Positions 7,923 through 17,132 are shown, numbered from the stretch's first letter. The stretch is DNA of 32,191 nucleotides from Acidimicrobiaceae bacterium (GCA_028820455.1 JAPPJC010000008.1:172-32362), one strand, 5' to 3'. Program-made: numbers and translations. Notes: generated by a model not told the origin, from the sequence alone.

Positions 7923-8756
7923 TCATTCAACTACTTGGTAGGTAACAGCCATAACCCCAACACCTGCATGCGCACCGACTATAGGACCGATGATACCCAC
8001 CTTGATATTGTCATCATCGGTAGCGGCTGCAAGCATTTTGTGGAAATCGTCCACGTCATCGGCTTGTCCGTGGACTATCGATAAATGCTTTACCGGCATA
8101 CTTTCTTTCACCTTGTTGCAAAGCCACATCAAAGCTTTTTTACGAGTACGTTGACGTCCCGCCTCTTTGACTTCGCCGCTGGATAAGTCTATGATAGGCT
8201 TGATGCTGAGCATAGAACCCAACATTGCTTGAGCTCCGCCGATCCGACCTCCTCGCTTCAAATTCTCTAACGTTTGTAGAGCCCCGAATAGCCGAGTGCG
8301 TCGTGAAGCATCTTCCGCAGAGGTGACGATTTCATCAGCATCAGCTCCGCTGGTAGCGAGACGTGCAGCTTCCAGAACTATGGTTCCCAGTCCTGCGCTT
8401 ACAGATTGGCTGTCCACCACACGAATATCACCTTCGAGTTCGTTGGCTGCTTGTACCCCTGCTTGCATGGTGGCCGAAATTTTTGATGACAGACTGATAT
8501 AGACAATCGCATCATGACCTTTATCGAGATGACGACGAAACGCTTCCATGAAATCGCCGGGGGAAGGAGTGGATGTTTGTGGAAAATGCTCACTGCTAGC
8601 CATTTTCTGATAAAACCCGTCGGCACTTATCTGTTTACGATCAAAGAACTCTTCAGACCCGAAACGAACCGTTAACGGTACTATTTCTATGTCCAGCCCT
8701 TCAAGGTCTCCGTTGCTCAGATCGCAAGAACTATCGGTTACTATTCCTACTGTCAT
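7923..8756 (-). CDS. DegV family fatty-acid-binding protein
   Basis: DegV/FakB-type protein of about 277 aa that binds a single fatty acid. In Firmicutes these partner the fatty-acid kinase FakA; no FakA is in the window. MTVGIVTDSSCDL opens the first domain. TSTPSPGDF (lipid-carboxylate-binding loop), LKRGGRIGGAQA and the C-terminal GPIVGAHAGVGV are family hallmarks. The reading frame extends to 8849, but the ATG at 8756 is preferred. It has a good GGAGG site 7 bases upstream and begins exactly where family homology begins. It is divergent from the deacetylase-like gene, with about 200 bp between. Confidence 0.9.
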   Translation of the reverse strand: MTVGIVTDSSCDLSNGDLEGLDIEIVPLTVRFGSEEFFDRKQISADGFYQKMASSEHFPQTSTPSPGDFMEAFRRHLDKGHDAIVYISLSSKISATMQAGVQAANELEGDIRVVDSQSVSAGLGTIVLEAARLATSGADADEIVTSAEDASRRTRLFGALQTLENLKRGGRIGGAQAMLGSMLSIKPIIDLSSGEVKEAGRQRTRKKALMWLCNKVKESMPVKHLSIVHGQADDVDDFHKMLAAATDDDNIKVGIIGPIVGAHAGVGVMAVTYQVVE

Positions 8757-8954
8757 GTTACTACCTCCGCTTTTGCTTTTTTTGCAGCCTAGCCTAGTTC
8801 TTAATAGGTAGTCAACACCGTCTGACTTCACAAAATAATAAAAAAACAATAAAAGTCGAGTCGACTGAACACGTGGGTTGTCATATGCGAACAGGTAACT
8901 GTGGAGTGAACGAAGGACAGTGTCTGCCTTTATAGCAGTAGTACAATCAATAGA

Positions 8955-9974
8955 GTGCTTTTAATCACAGACGAAAACTGCCTGAAACATGATCCGGGGC
9001 GTGCTCATCCTGAGCGCCCCGACAGGCTGAGGGCTGCACTCAAGGGTGTGGGTGCGGTGGATGTGGAGCTGTTAGACGAAGCGATCACCCCGCGACGAGC
9101 GACGATAGACGAACTCAGGCTTGTGCATACGCAGGATATGATCGACCTAGTCGCCAGTATCGCTCAATATGGCGGCGGACGCATAGATGCTGATACCGGT
9201 ATGAGTTCAGAAAGCTTTGATTCAGCCCTACTAGCAGCTGGTTCTGTGTTAACCGCTGTTGAAATGCTGACAGATGCCGAACCTTCTGACAATCATATCA
9301 ACCGGTCGGCCTATTGTGTGATACGTCCTCCTGGTCATCACGCCACTGTGGATACGTCTATGGGGTTCTGCCTTTTCAACTCAGTAGCAGTAGCTGCCGC
9401 CTCCTTGGCATCAGCAGGTCGAAAGGTAGCAGTTGTCGACATAGACGCTCATCACGGCAACGGCACTCAAGATATTTTCTACCACCGAGATGATGTGCTA
9501 TACGCATCAATTCATCAATACCCCTTTTATCCAGGTACGGGAGCACTTACCGATCACGGCCGTGAACGTGGGCGGGGCTTCACTGTCAACATCCCGGTTC
9601 CAGCCGGTACCACCGGCGATGTTGCCTTGGTGGCACTTGATGAAGCCATTGTTCCATCTGTTGAACGTTTTGAGCCTGACTGGATGGTTATCTCAGCAGG
9701 ATACGACGGACATCAAGCCGATCCGTTGGCAAACTTGCGGTATTCCGCTGCCGATTACGGCGATTTTGTGCGCCGCTTGCTGCCGCTGGCATCGAAAAGT
9801 ATTGTGGTGCTGGAAGGTGGGTATGACTTAGCAGGCGTTGAATCATCGTCTCAGGCGGTGGTCGCAGCGTTACTTGGAATCGATGTAAAACCAGAAACCA
9901 TCGGCAATGAAAGCTTTGGCATGGAAAAAGTCCAGGTTGCAATAGAGCATCATTACAGATTTCGAGCTGAGTGA
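8955..9974 (+). CDS. Histone-deacetylase-family (class II-like) zinc amidohydrolase
   Basis: A 339-aa arginase/deacetylase-fold hydrolase, the bacterial HDAC-like group that removes acetyl groups from lysines, polyamines or small amides. RPPGHHA (124-130) carries the two active-site histidines. DIDAHHGNG (162-170) gives zinc ligands D164 and H166, and SAGYDGHQADPL gives D251. LEGGYDL supplies the C-terminal GGY loop. Start is GTG (8955); no strong ribosome-binding site is visible. It is followed after 10 bp by the CCA-adding enzyme gene, so the two are probably co-transcribed. The substrate cannot be told from sequence. Confidence 0.9.
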   Translation: MLLITDENCLKHDPGRAHPERPDRLRAALKGVGAVDVELLDEAITPRRATIDELRLVHTQDMIDLVASIAQYGGGRIDADTGMSSESFDSALLAAGSVLTAVEMLTDAEPSDNHINRSAYCVIRPPGHHATVDTSMGFCLFNSVAVAAASLASAGRKVAVVDIDAHHGNGTQDIFYHRDDVLYASIHQYPFYPGTGALTDHGRERGRGFTVNIPVPAGTTGDVALVALDEAIVPSVERFEPDWMVISAGYDGHQADPLANLRYSAADYGDFVRRLLPLASKSIVVLEGGYDLAGVESSSQAVVAALLGIDVKPETIGNESFGMEKVQVAIEHHYRFRAE

Positions 9975-9984
9975 GTATTACAGG

Positions 9985-11328
9985 ATGAGTATTCAGGGGA
10001 GTCTGACATCAACGGTGCAAACAGCCGCTCCTCTTACTCGTCTAATGACAAAGGCCGGTTATCGCCTGTATCTGGTAGGGGGTGTGGTGCGTGATGGGTT
10101 TCTAGGTCGCTCCTTCGAAAAGGGAGCCGCCGATCTTGACTGCACTACTGACGCCACACCCACTGAAGTGTTGCATATCATAGCACCTGTGGCCTCTGTA
10201 GTGTGGACCCAAGGTCAACAGTTCGGAACTATCGGTTGCATGGTGGACGGGCAGAGCTTTGAAATCACCACCCACAGGGCTGACAGCTACACCTCGGCCT
10301 CACGAAAACCTGAGGTGAGATTCGGTTCAGACATAATCGAAGATTTGCGTCGGCGCGATTTCACGGTTAATGCCATAGCAGTTGATTGTGTGGACGGCCG
10401 TATCATCGATCCCTGCGGTGGGCGGCAAGATCTTGACTCCAAAGTGCTCCGCACGCCGTTGGGTCCTCATATTTCTTTCACCGAAGACCCATTGCGTATG
10501 TTGAGGGCAGCCCGTTTTATTGCAGGATACAATCTTAAGCCTCTGCAGTCTTTGACGGAGGCTGTGGTGTCACTGTCGGACCGTTTGGACATCGTTGCGA
10601 TGGAACGCATTCGCGATGAACTGCAGAAACTTCTGTTGCTCGATAATCCTGTTGCTGGTATGGATTTTTTAGCGCATACCGGTTTGTTGCCACGTTTATT
10701 GCCCGAAGTCACCAGTCTTGGCGGACAAGATGGGAGTGTTGAGGGTTCACGATTTCATGCCACAATCGCAAATATTGTAGCTGCTGTCAAGCCTGAACTT
10801 GATTTGAGGTGGGCTGCGCTACTAGCCGCGGTGCCCACACTTCAGGCTGTTGAACGTCTACTTGCTTTCCGTGTTCCATCTGCATTGACCAAATCTGTGG
10901 AAGGCCTTCTAAAGGGGTTGGAGCTGTTGAAATCGTCTTCACATAGTAAGTCCGATGTGCGCCGCTTGGCGCACATCTGCGGGGTTGATGCGGATCGTGT
11001 AGTCAATTTAGCCAGAACACTCGCTACTTGTCGAGACAGCAGCCACCCACAAGTCGTTTTCCAGGATTATCCACTCGAGAAGGTCGACCGTTTCGAGAAT
11101 ACATTGAGGCTTTTGCGCCAGAACGAGAACTTGGAATGCCTTGCTTCTCCGCTTACAGGAACACAGATAATGAAGGTGCTCGGCATTCCACAGGGGCCCC
11201 AAGTCGGCAGGGCTCTAGCCTTTCTGCAGGAACTAGCGTTCGATGATGGGCCGCTTACAATCCAAGAAGCGACCACAGCCTTGCTTGGTTGGCAAGGTAG
11301 GCAGATTTCACAAGCCCGGAAAACCTGA
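9985..11328 (+). CDS. pcnA: CCA tRNA nucleotidyltransferase / poly(A) polymerase family protein
   Basis: Adds or repairs the 3' CCA of tRNA (447 aa). The nucleotidyltransferase head shows LVGGVVRDGFLG (30-41), the metal-binding DLD at 50-52, RRDFTVNAIAVD (123-134), and neck motif EDPLRMLRAARF (167-178). The C-terminal part ends with the family stretch LTGTQIMKVLGIPQGPQVGR. Actinobacterial relatives carry an HD phosphohydrolase segment (LLHDIGKP-like). Here it reads LRWAALLAAVPTLQ and lacks the HD pair, and the domain is shortened. The CCA end is not encoded in the tRNA-Arg gene of this window, so the activity is needed. ATG start; ACAGG lies very close upstream. Confidence 0.92.
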   Translation: MSIQGSLTSTVQTAAPLTRLMTKAGYRLYLVGGVVRDGFLGRSFEKGAADLDCTTDATPTEVLHIIAPVASVVWTQGQQFGTIGCMVDGQSFEITTHRADSYTSASRKPEVRFGSDIIEDLRRRDFTVNAIAVDCVDGRIIDPCGGRQDLDSKVLRTPLGPHISFTEDPLRMLRAARFIAGYNLKPLQSLTEAVVSLSDRLDIVAMERIRDELQKLLLLDNPVAGMDFLAHTGLLPRLLPEVTSLGGQDGSVEGSRFHATIANIVAAVKPELDLRWAALLAAVPTLQAVERLLAFRVPSALTKSVEGLLKGLELLKSSSHSKSDVRRLAHICGVDADRVVNLARTLATCRDSSHPQVVFQDYPLEKVDRFENTLRLLRQNENLECLASPLTGTQIMKVLGIPQGPQVGRALAFLQELAFDDGPLTIQEATTALLGWQGRQISQARKT

Positions 11329-11330
11329 CA

Positions 11331-11446
11331 GTTACAGTCAGTAGAAGTGAGAGTAAGACAAGTGATTGTGGCTCGAAAATTCGTTGGTTCAGTCGGTTTC
11401 TCGTTACAGTTCAGTAGAAGTGAGAGCAGGATAAGACGAGCGATTG
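11331..11446. repeat. Imperfect direct repeat pair in pcnA-panB spacer
   Basis: A roughly 40-bp sequence starting GTTACAGT(T)CAGTAGAAG occurs at 11331-11368 and again at 11403-11446, offset 72-73 bp, with a few indels. It fills most of the 167-bp space between pcnA and panB. Function unknown; it may be a decayed tandem duplication. Confidence 0.75.
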
Positions 11447-11495
11447 GCAACCCTGTTGGGTATGAGGAAACCGGAGTTGACACGAGGACAGCGCA

Positions 11496-12356
11496 GTGAA
11501 AACACGAAAATTGACAGTGTCTGATATTAGAGGTCGTAAAGTACGCGAGGACGTGAACCCTCTTGTCATGGTGACGGCATACGATGCGCCCAGTGCACGT
11601 ATTGCGAATGAGGCTGGTGTGGACCTGATCTTGGTAGGCGATTCACTGGCTATGGTAGTGCTGGGTTATGACAATACCTTGCAAGTGTCGATAAGGGATA
11701 TGATTTATCATACCGAAGCCGTAGCGAGAATCCGGCCCGATGTCCATGTGATTGCCGATATGCCATGGATGAGCTACCACGTATCCGATGAAGATGCAGT
11801 TAAAAATGCTGCTGCGTTGATTCGGGCTGGAGCGGACTCCGTGAAAGTCGAGGTCAGACTCGATCAACTTCCTACAATTGAACGCATACTGTCATGCGAC
11901 ATTCCAGTGATCGGTCATATAGGGCTCACCCCTCAGGCAGTGTACGCTTCAGGTGGTTTCAAAGTTCAAGCAAAGCAACACGAAGAAGTGGTTGCTCTCA
12001 TACAGCTGGCTAGAAAACTCGAGAATGTCGGTTGTTACGCTGTTCTGCTCGAATGCGTGCCCATGTTCGTCGCAGAAGCGGTTACAGTGCGGGTGGGCAT
12101 CCCCACAATCGGCATTGGAGCTGGGCCGTACTGTGACGGCCAGGTGCTGGTCTATCACGACATTCTAGGTTTGGAGAAAAGGTCATACCCTAGATTCGTG
12201 CGTAATTATGCGGACCTCCACACAACTTCCACGGAAGCATTGACAAATTTCGCAGCGGATGTCCGTTCACAAGCTTTTCCCGATCGCAGTGAGTCGTACG
12301 ATAGCCGGAAATGGACTATAGGACTCCAGGAATCCCTATCCCAGCTCGACGACTGA
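11496..12356 (+). CDS. panB: 3-methyl-2-oxobutanoate hydroxymethyltransferase
   Basis: Ketopantoate hydroxymethyltransferase (286 aa), first step of pantothenate/CoA synthesis. It transfers a hydroxymethyl from methylene-THF to alpha-ketoisovalerate. YDAPSARIANEAGVDLILVG (29-48) followed by DS gives metal ligand D49. IADMPWMSY supplies D88, and HIGLTPQ and GIGAGPYCDGQVLVYHDILG complete the TIM-barrel signature. Length is standard. Start GTG has GAGGA 8 bases upstream. There is no panC or panD next to it in the window. Confidence 0.95.
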   Translation: MKTRKLTVSDIRGRKVREDVNPLVMVTAYDAPSARIANEAGVDLILVGDSLAMVVLGYDNTLQVSIRDMIYHTEAVARIRPDVHVIADMPWMSYHVSDEDAVKNAAALIRAGADSVKVEVRLDQLPTIERILSCDIPVIGHIGLTPQAVYASGGFKVQAKQHEEVVALIQLARKLENVGCYAVLLECVPMFVAEAVTVRVGIPTIGIGAGPYCDGQVLVYHDILGLEKRSYPRFVRNYADLHTTSTEALTNFAADVRSQAFPDRSESYDSRKWTIGLQESLSQLDD

Positions 12357-12564
12357 TGGCTCATTATTTGTGGTTACTTCTGTTTTGGGAGAGTTATTGT
12401 TGATTATCATGGTGGAAACACGACCGCAAGCTGTTATCGTTAACGCGGCTCTGCAGGTGGTGTTGTGTTAGCAAGCACGCCCTAGCCTTGTGAGCGTAAA
12501 GTCAAAACAACCCTGCCCCAGTGCGGGCCCCGGCATTGTCGGGTCCAGAGGAGGATATTTGCCC

Positions 12565-12900
12565 ATGAAAAGGGCCTATGAATTGATGGCGATCATTGAC
12601 TCCGACGTAACATCAGCGGAGGTGGAGTCTGTGATAGCACGAGTGTCCGGTTTGATAGACAACGAAGGAGCAAAGATCGCGTCGGTTGACAACTGGGGAC
12701 GACGTGAATTCGCTTACGAAATCAATCACAAAACCGAAGGCACTTACGTGGTGTGGGAGATTGTCACGGAAATACCCGGCCTTCCCGCCACCAAACGCCA
12801 GCTACAAATCGCGGATGACATTGTTCGCCATAAACTGTTCAGGCTTCCCGATGATGAAGCGGCACGCCGTGGCCTGCTTTCTGAAGCCACATCAGCTTAG
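12565..12900 (+). CDS. rpsF: 30S ribosomal protein S6
   Basis: S6 (111 aa), which binds S18 and the central domain of 16S rRNA. MKRAYELMAIIDSD opens the single ferredoxin-like domain. DNWGRREFAYEINHKTEGTY and VRHKLFRLPDDE are diagnostic. The frame is open further upstream to 12490, but ATG at 12565 fits the family start and has AGGAGG about 10 bases upstream. First gene of the rpsF-ssb-rpsR-rplI cluster. The about 200-bp leader contains a short CCCG-GCATTGT-CGGG hairpin just before the ribosome-binding site; it could relate to S6:S18 leader autoregulation, but I cannot confirm that motif. Confidence 0.95.
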   Translation: MKRAYELMAIIDSDVTSAEVESVIARVSGLIDNEGAKIASVDNWGRREFAYEINHKTEGTYVVWEIVTEIPGLPATKRQLQIADDIVRHKLFRLPDDEAARRGLLSEATSA

Positions 12901-12921
12901 CTATGATTGCCGAGCTAAGCT
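12894..12921 (+). terminator. Stem-loop at rpsF-ssb junction (attenuator-like)
   Basis: A perfect 8-bp inverted repeat AGCTTAGC / GCTAAGCT with a 12-nt loop spans the rpsF stop codon. No T-tract follows, so it is more likely an mRNA-stability or partial attenuation element than a true terminator. Confidence 0.35.
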
Positions 12922-12945
12922 CTAGTTACCACATAGGAGATTTTC

Positions 12946-13479
12946 ATGGCATACGATAATACAGTAACCATTGCAGGAAACATGACACGCGATCCCGAGT
13001 TGCGCTTCTCGCAAACCGGGATGCCTATTGCCACATTCGGTATGGCCTGGAACAAAAAACGTCCAGATCGAGAAGAGGAAGACGTTTCCTTTTTCGATGT
13101 TGTCTGCTTCCGCAGTCTTGCAGAGAACGTAGCGGAATCGCTTCAAAAAGGCATGCGCGTTATAGTTGACGGCCATCTGCAGCACCGTCGTTGGGAGTCA
13201 CCTGAAGGGGAAACGCGTTCTAAGGTGGAGATAGTTGCGAACGAAGTGTCGCCAAGCCTCAGATGGGCAACTGCGGATGTGCGTAGAAACGAATACCGAG
13301 GCGGTGGTGAGGGGTATCAGGGCAGGCAGGAGACCGTTGGCCGTAATTTCGGAAGTGGACCGGCTGTGGGGGATAGGCAAACCATGGGTGGACATTCACC
13401 TGTGGAGCAGAGAACTCCTGCACCTGTAGGACAAAGCTCAACAGCAACTACGTTTCCTGCTGATGAAGAGCCCTTCTAA
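12946..13479 (+). CDS. ssb: Single-stranded DNA-binding protein
   Basis: SSB (177 aa), which coats ssDNA in replication and repair. The N-terminal OB-fold (about 1-110) shows NTVTIAGNMTRDPELRFSQT and FDVVCFRSLAENVAESLQKG. A Gly/Gln-rich disordered linker follows. The acidic C-terminal tip DEEPF replaces the usual DDDIPF, keeping the terminal Pro-Phe used for partner binding. ATG start with AGGAG 8 bases upstream. It lies 45 bp after rpsF. Confidence 0.95.
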   Translation: MAYDNTVTIAGNMTRDPELRFSQTGMPIATFGMAWNKKRPDREEEDVSFFDVVCFRSLAENVAESLQKGMRVIVDGHLQHRRWESPEGETRSKVEIVANEVSPSLRWATADVRRNEYRGGGEGYQGRQETVGRNFGSGPAVGDRQTMGGHSPVEQRTPAPVGQSSTATTFPADEEPF

Positions 13480-13702
13480 GCGAATCAAACCAGCAGGTAT
13501 TCGACAGGCTGGACGTGGTAGTGCGCAAAGCCGGTGCTAAGTATACGCAAGTATGAAGTAGCAGTCTGCAAGTTCAAGACACCCCATGAAAGTTTGCGAG
13601 TTCGGCGAGCTGTTTGAAAATTGTTCAGGCTGGCTACGAAAAACCCGAAGAGCACGAACACCGAGAATACGAATAAGAGCATAAAGAAAGTAGAAGAAAC
13701 TT

Positions 13703-14176
13703 ATGGCTAAGGCACGAAGGAAGGGACGGCCAAGAGGTCGGGATAACTACCGTTACACGAAAAAGAGGGTGAGTATCCTTACTTCAGAGAAAATCCAGTA
13801 TGTGGATTGGAAAGACTACAATCTTCTTAACCGGTTTATCTCAGATCGTGCTAAGATACGCTCGCGTCGAGTGACAGGCAATAACGTCCAACAACAAAAA
13901 CTTGTTGCGAATGCCATAAAGCTAGCACGCGAAATGGCTCTAGTGCCCTACGCCAATCGAGTCACCACTCAGCGTCAGCATAGAGAACGCAATGGTTTTC
14001 GAAAGTCTCCCGGATTTTCACAGAAGTCTTTTTCAGGCGATTCTGATTTCAGTGGCAAGAAAAAGAACATCGGTGGATTGACAGATGGAGAAGTTCGAAC
14101 CGCCAGAGCAGACTCTGCTGACGCTTCGAGGAAGTTGCATGCCACAAAACGTGAAACAACCGAAGCAATCGAGTAG
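13703..14176 (+). CDS. rpsR: 30S ribosomal protein S18 with long C-terminal extension
   Basis: S18, S6's partner on the 30S platform. The core (about 25-95) shows [40 protein letters not shown] and [12 protein letters not shown]. The zinc-type cysteines of some S18 proteins are absent. The family normally ends around residue 75-95. Here about 60 extra residues follow: Ser/Lys/Arg-rich, low complexity, ending in an acidic/Thr-rich tail. No strong ribosome-binding site is visible (AGAAG only). It lies 223 bp after ssb, an unusually loose spacing for this cluster. Confidence 0.93.
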   Translation: MAKARRKGRPRGRDNYRYTKKRVSILTSEKIQYVDWKDYNLLNRFISDRAKIRSRRVTGNNVQQQKLVANAIKLAREMALVPYANRVTTQRQHRERNGFRKSPGFSQKSFSGDSDFSGKKKNIGGLTDGEVRTARADSADASRKLHATKRETTEAIE

Positions 14177-14261
14177 TGGGGTGGTGACTGGAGTGAGCAC
14201 AAGCACCGGTGTTGACTGGTTAATCAGTCGGCATATGGTTTGAGTTAATTGGAATCCGATT

Positions 14262-14708
14262 ATGAAAGTTGTTTTACGTTTAGATGTAGAAGGCCTCGGA
14301 CGCAAGGGCGATGTCTGTGATGTGACAAATGGATACGCACGCAATTATCTTCTTCCCAAGGGCCTGGCATTACGGTCATCCTCGAATCTTGAAAAACAAG
14401 CCGAGATGATGCGTAAGGCTGCTGCATTGGCTAGAGCAGCTGATCAGGTTGATGCTGAAGCAATAGCAGTGCGCCTAGCACCTACCGTTATCGAAATATC
14501 GGCTAGAGCTATGGATTCAGGAAGCTTGTATGGCTCGGTGAGAGCCGAGGATATTGCGACTGCGGTGAAAGACCAAGCAGGAATTAGCGTGAAAACAGAA
14601 TCCGTAATCCTTGATACTCCGATACGTGAAACAGGTTCACATTCCGTATTGTTTCGTCTGCACGAGCAGGTGAGTGTCCCTGTTACTGTCAACATAAACC
14701 CGGAGTAG
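14262..14708 (+). CDS. rplI: 50S ribosomal protein L9
   Basis: L9 (148 aa), the two-domain rRNA-binding protein at the base of the L1 stalk. The N-terminal domain MKVVLRLDVEGLGRKGDV and then NGYARNYLLPKGLA is diagnostic. A charged connecting helix (about 45-75) and the C-terminal domain follow, at typical length. ATG start; only a weak TTGGAA precedes it. Same strand and order as in most actinobacteria (rpsR-rplI-dnaB). Confidence 0.95.
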   Translation: MKVVLRLDVEGLGRKGDVCDVTNGYARNYLLPKGLALRSSSNLEKQAEMMRKAAALARAADQVDAEAIAVRLAPTVIEISARAMDSGSLYGSVRAEDIATAVKDQAGISVKTESVILDTPIRETGSHSVLFRLHEQVSVPVTVNINPE

Positions 14709-15256
14709 AACAGTTTCAGCGGTTGAGCACTTGGAGTGCAATCGGGATTAAGTACTCAGGGCGGGCTAGGTGCAACCATGTGGCTACGGTGTGTACAAGA
14801 AATGTCGCATGTGAGCTACAGAAACAGCCTTACCGACATATCCCCATAAATCCACAGTTGTTCCACAGCATAGTCACATCTACCAGTGCCGGGCTTTTGC
14901 TAACCTTGGTTCTGTCATAGAGGATGTGTACCATCTTCTATGTGCACTTGAACACACAGGATGCAGCCCGAGTATGAGACGGTTATGCTAAGACAGCTAC
15001 GCTGCGGGTTGTGAAACGGAGCTTACACACAAGGCGGATCTCACAGTGGAAACCACAGCATAATAAGGCTTGGAACAGAGTTTTCTTCGAGGTTGGGCTC
15101 CTGCTTTTGAAGTAGTGCAAATCCGAGCCAGCAACCACTTATGAGCATGACAGCCAAACTCGGTTTATAATGTTTTGAAAGAGGTATATGAAGTTTGTTC
15201 TACATGTTCTGTGTTTGGTTTATGAGTGTACTACGAGCGTGTTGGAAGGGCATCAA
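14709..15256. other. Spacer between rplI and dnaB
   Basis: About 550 bp with no convincing gene, longer than usual for this cluster. It holds several CCACAG words (around 14850, 14864 and 15053) that only loosely resemble DnaA boxes. A TATAAT at 15166-15171 could be the dnaB -10 element, with no good -35. An ATG at 15188 with GAGG just upstream would add 23 hydrophobic residues to DnaB and is more likely a leader or not used. Confidence 0.45.
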
Positions 15257-16765
15257 ATGGCGAATTTAACAGATATGGCAGCTAGTGGAAATCTGGTTGT
15301 GAAAAATAACAGAATGATACGGGCTGACACCCCCAAGCCTCCCAGTTCACCTCAAACCCCAAATCGGCGGGTTGAAAACAGCAAAATAACGCCGATCCCC
15401 GTCAAAGCCAAGGACGGCCGACGACTACCACCTCACAATCTTGAAGCGGAGGCCTCTCTTCTAGGAGCGATGTTGCTGTCGCATGACGCTATTGCCACAG
15501 TAATGGCAGTCATCGACGATGCCGAGCATTTTTACCGTCCAGCGCATGCACAGGTATTTCGGGTAATACATGAACTGTACGGCTCGGGCGAGTCCATCGA
15601 TCCCGTCATAGTGCATGAGCATTTGGAGCGCACAAACCCCGAGATGGCTGCTGCTGTCGGTGGCTTGGATGGGTTGATCGGGATGCAGATGAACACCCCG
15701 GCCACATCGAATGCTCAGTCGTATGCTCAAATCGTTAGAGACAACTTTCTGTTGAGGCACCTCATCAAGGCAGCTGGAGAGATCGCAGAAATAGGATACA
15801 GCCGCCCCAATAGTGTTTCTGAGGTGGTGGACTGGGCTGAGAACCGCATGTATCAGATTGCCCACTGGCAGACAAGCTCGTCCGTTTCGCCGTTGAACAA
15901 GATATTGGATAGAGCTTTGACTCGCCTGGAGGAGTTGTATTCCAGCAAACAAGATGTTACAGGTACGCCCACCGGCTATAAAGACATCGATAAACTGTTG
16001 GCTGGCTTGCAGGCTAGAAGTTTTTATGTAATCGGCGCACGGCCTTCAATGGGGAAAACAGCTTTTGCATTGGGTATGGCATATCATGCGGCAATCCGCA
16101 AAAAACTTCCGGTGCTCATGTTCTCGTTGGAAATGGGTGGCATGGAAATAGCCAACCGGCTTATATCTGCGGCTGTGAAAATCGATTCATCCATAATGCG
16201 CACAGGATACATGAAGCCTCATCAGTGGAAACAGATCGTTGATTCCATGTCGGAATTGGGCGATTCCCCTTTGTATGTCGACGACAACCCGGCGGTTACG
16301 ATAATGGACATCCGCGCTCGCGCACGTCGTCTTGCCAGCAAAGTCGGGCAACTCTCAATGGTGGTAGTCGACTATTTGCAACTGATGACCACCACTCAGC
16401 GACACAGACAGGAGAATCGGCAGATAGAAATAGCCGAAATTTCTCGTGGACTCAAAATCCTTGCACGCGAATTGGACTGTCCTGTTGTGGCGATATCCCA
16501 GTTATCGCGCAATCTTGAAATGCGACAAAACAAACGGCCCATACTGTCTGACTTGCGTGAATCAGGGGCTATTGAACAAGACGCTGATGTGGTGATGTTC
16601 ATTTATCGAGACCAGGTGTACAACACGGAATCCGATGCTGGTGACACAGCTGAGATTATCGTAGCCAAAAACCGTAACGGACCGATAGGAACAAGAGAAC
16701 TAACCTTTTTGCCTCAGTTCGCCTGTTTTGTTGACTGCGACCGTTTTCACGACGACTATGCTTAG
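15257..16765 (+). CDS. dnaB: Replicative DNA helicase DnaB
   Basis: Hexameric 5'-3' helicase at the replication fork (502 aa from this start). The N-terminal primase-interacting domain begins at PPHNLEAEASLLGAML. The RecA-like C-terminal domain carries Walker A GARPSMGKTA at about 260-269 and Walker B VVVDYLQLM. SQLSRNLEMR and the arginine-finger region SDLRESGAIEQDADVVMFIY are also visible. No intein is present, unlike many mycobacterial DnaB genes. The frame extends to ATG 15188. ATG 15257 is chosen because GGAAGGG lies 6 bases upstream and the extra 23 residues are not family-like. Confidence 0.95.
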   Translation: MANLTDMAASGNLVVKNNRMIRADTPKPPSSPQTPNRRVENSKITPIPVKAKDGRRLPPHNLEAEASLLGAMLLSHDAIATVMAVIDDAEHFYRPAHAQVFRVIHELYGSGESIDPVIVHEHLERTNPEMAAAVGGLDGLIGMQMNTPATSNAQSYAQIVRDNFLLRHLIKAAGEIAEIGYSRPNSVSEVVDWAENRMYQIAHWQTSSSVSPLNKILDRALTRLEELYSSKQDVTGTPTGYKDIDKLLAGLQARSFYVIGARPSMGKTAFALGMAYHAAIRKKLPVLMFSLEMGGMEIANRLISAAVKIDSSIMRTGYMKPHQWKQIVDSMSELGDSPLYVDDNPAVTIMDIRARARRLASKVGQLSMVVVDYLQLMTTTQRHRQENRQIEIAEISRGLKILARELDCPVVAISQLSRNLEMRQNKRPILSDLRESGAIEQDADVVMFIYRDQVYNTESDAGDTAEIIVAKNRNGPIGTRELTFLPQFACFVDCDRFHDDYA

Positions 16766-16925
16766 TACGCAATCCTTATCAGGAAGAAACGCATGACTCT
16801 GCCGTGCAATCTGTGTAGGCTGTGGTTCTGGGTGTTATGCCACATTTTCTCGTGCTCTCCATTGATGAGGTTGGAAGGCTGTTCTCACACCACATGATCA
16901 ACACTAAGCTATTGATTGTCGGCCT

Positions 16926-17132
16926 GTGTTTTTAGGCGAGGACATACTTGCATGGATGGTACTCGCCATTGGCGGGGCTATGGCTGCAGGCAATCTGGCA
17001 GCCCTGCTTTTCCCACCAAGAAAGAAACACAACAAAAAGGATTTGCCACGAGTGCCGTTGGTGCGTTGCATGCTTTTTGTGATAATTGGAGCAGTGTCAT
17101 CGGTATGGGCTTTTGTTTCTCTACTGGTTTGA
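16926..17132 (+). CDS. Small two-TM membrane protein
   Basis: A 68-aa protein with GTG start and two hydrophobic helices (about 8-29 and 48-67). They flank a basic Pro/Lys-rich loop (LFPPRKKHNKKDLPRVPL). The layout resembles short conserved membrane proteins found near replication genes in some actinobacteria, but I cannot name a family. No clear ribosome-binding site is visible. It follows dnaB by 160 bp on the same strand. The clean two-helix pattern supports a real gene. Confidence 0.5.
   Translation: MFLGEDILAWMVLAIGGAMAAGNLAALLFPPRKKHNKKDLPRVPLVRCMLFVIIGAVSSVWAFVSLLV

Noticed and set aside
14846-14870. Two DnaA-box-like words (AAATCCACA, TGTTCCACA)
   Set aside because: Each has two mismatches to TTATCCACA, and there is no cluster or AT-rich unwinding region typical of an origin.
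15188-15256. Upstream ATG of dnaB adding 23 residues
   Set aside because: The extension is hydrophobic and not DnaB-like, and ATG 15257 has a better spaced ribosome-binding site.
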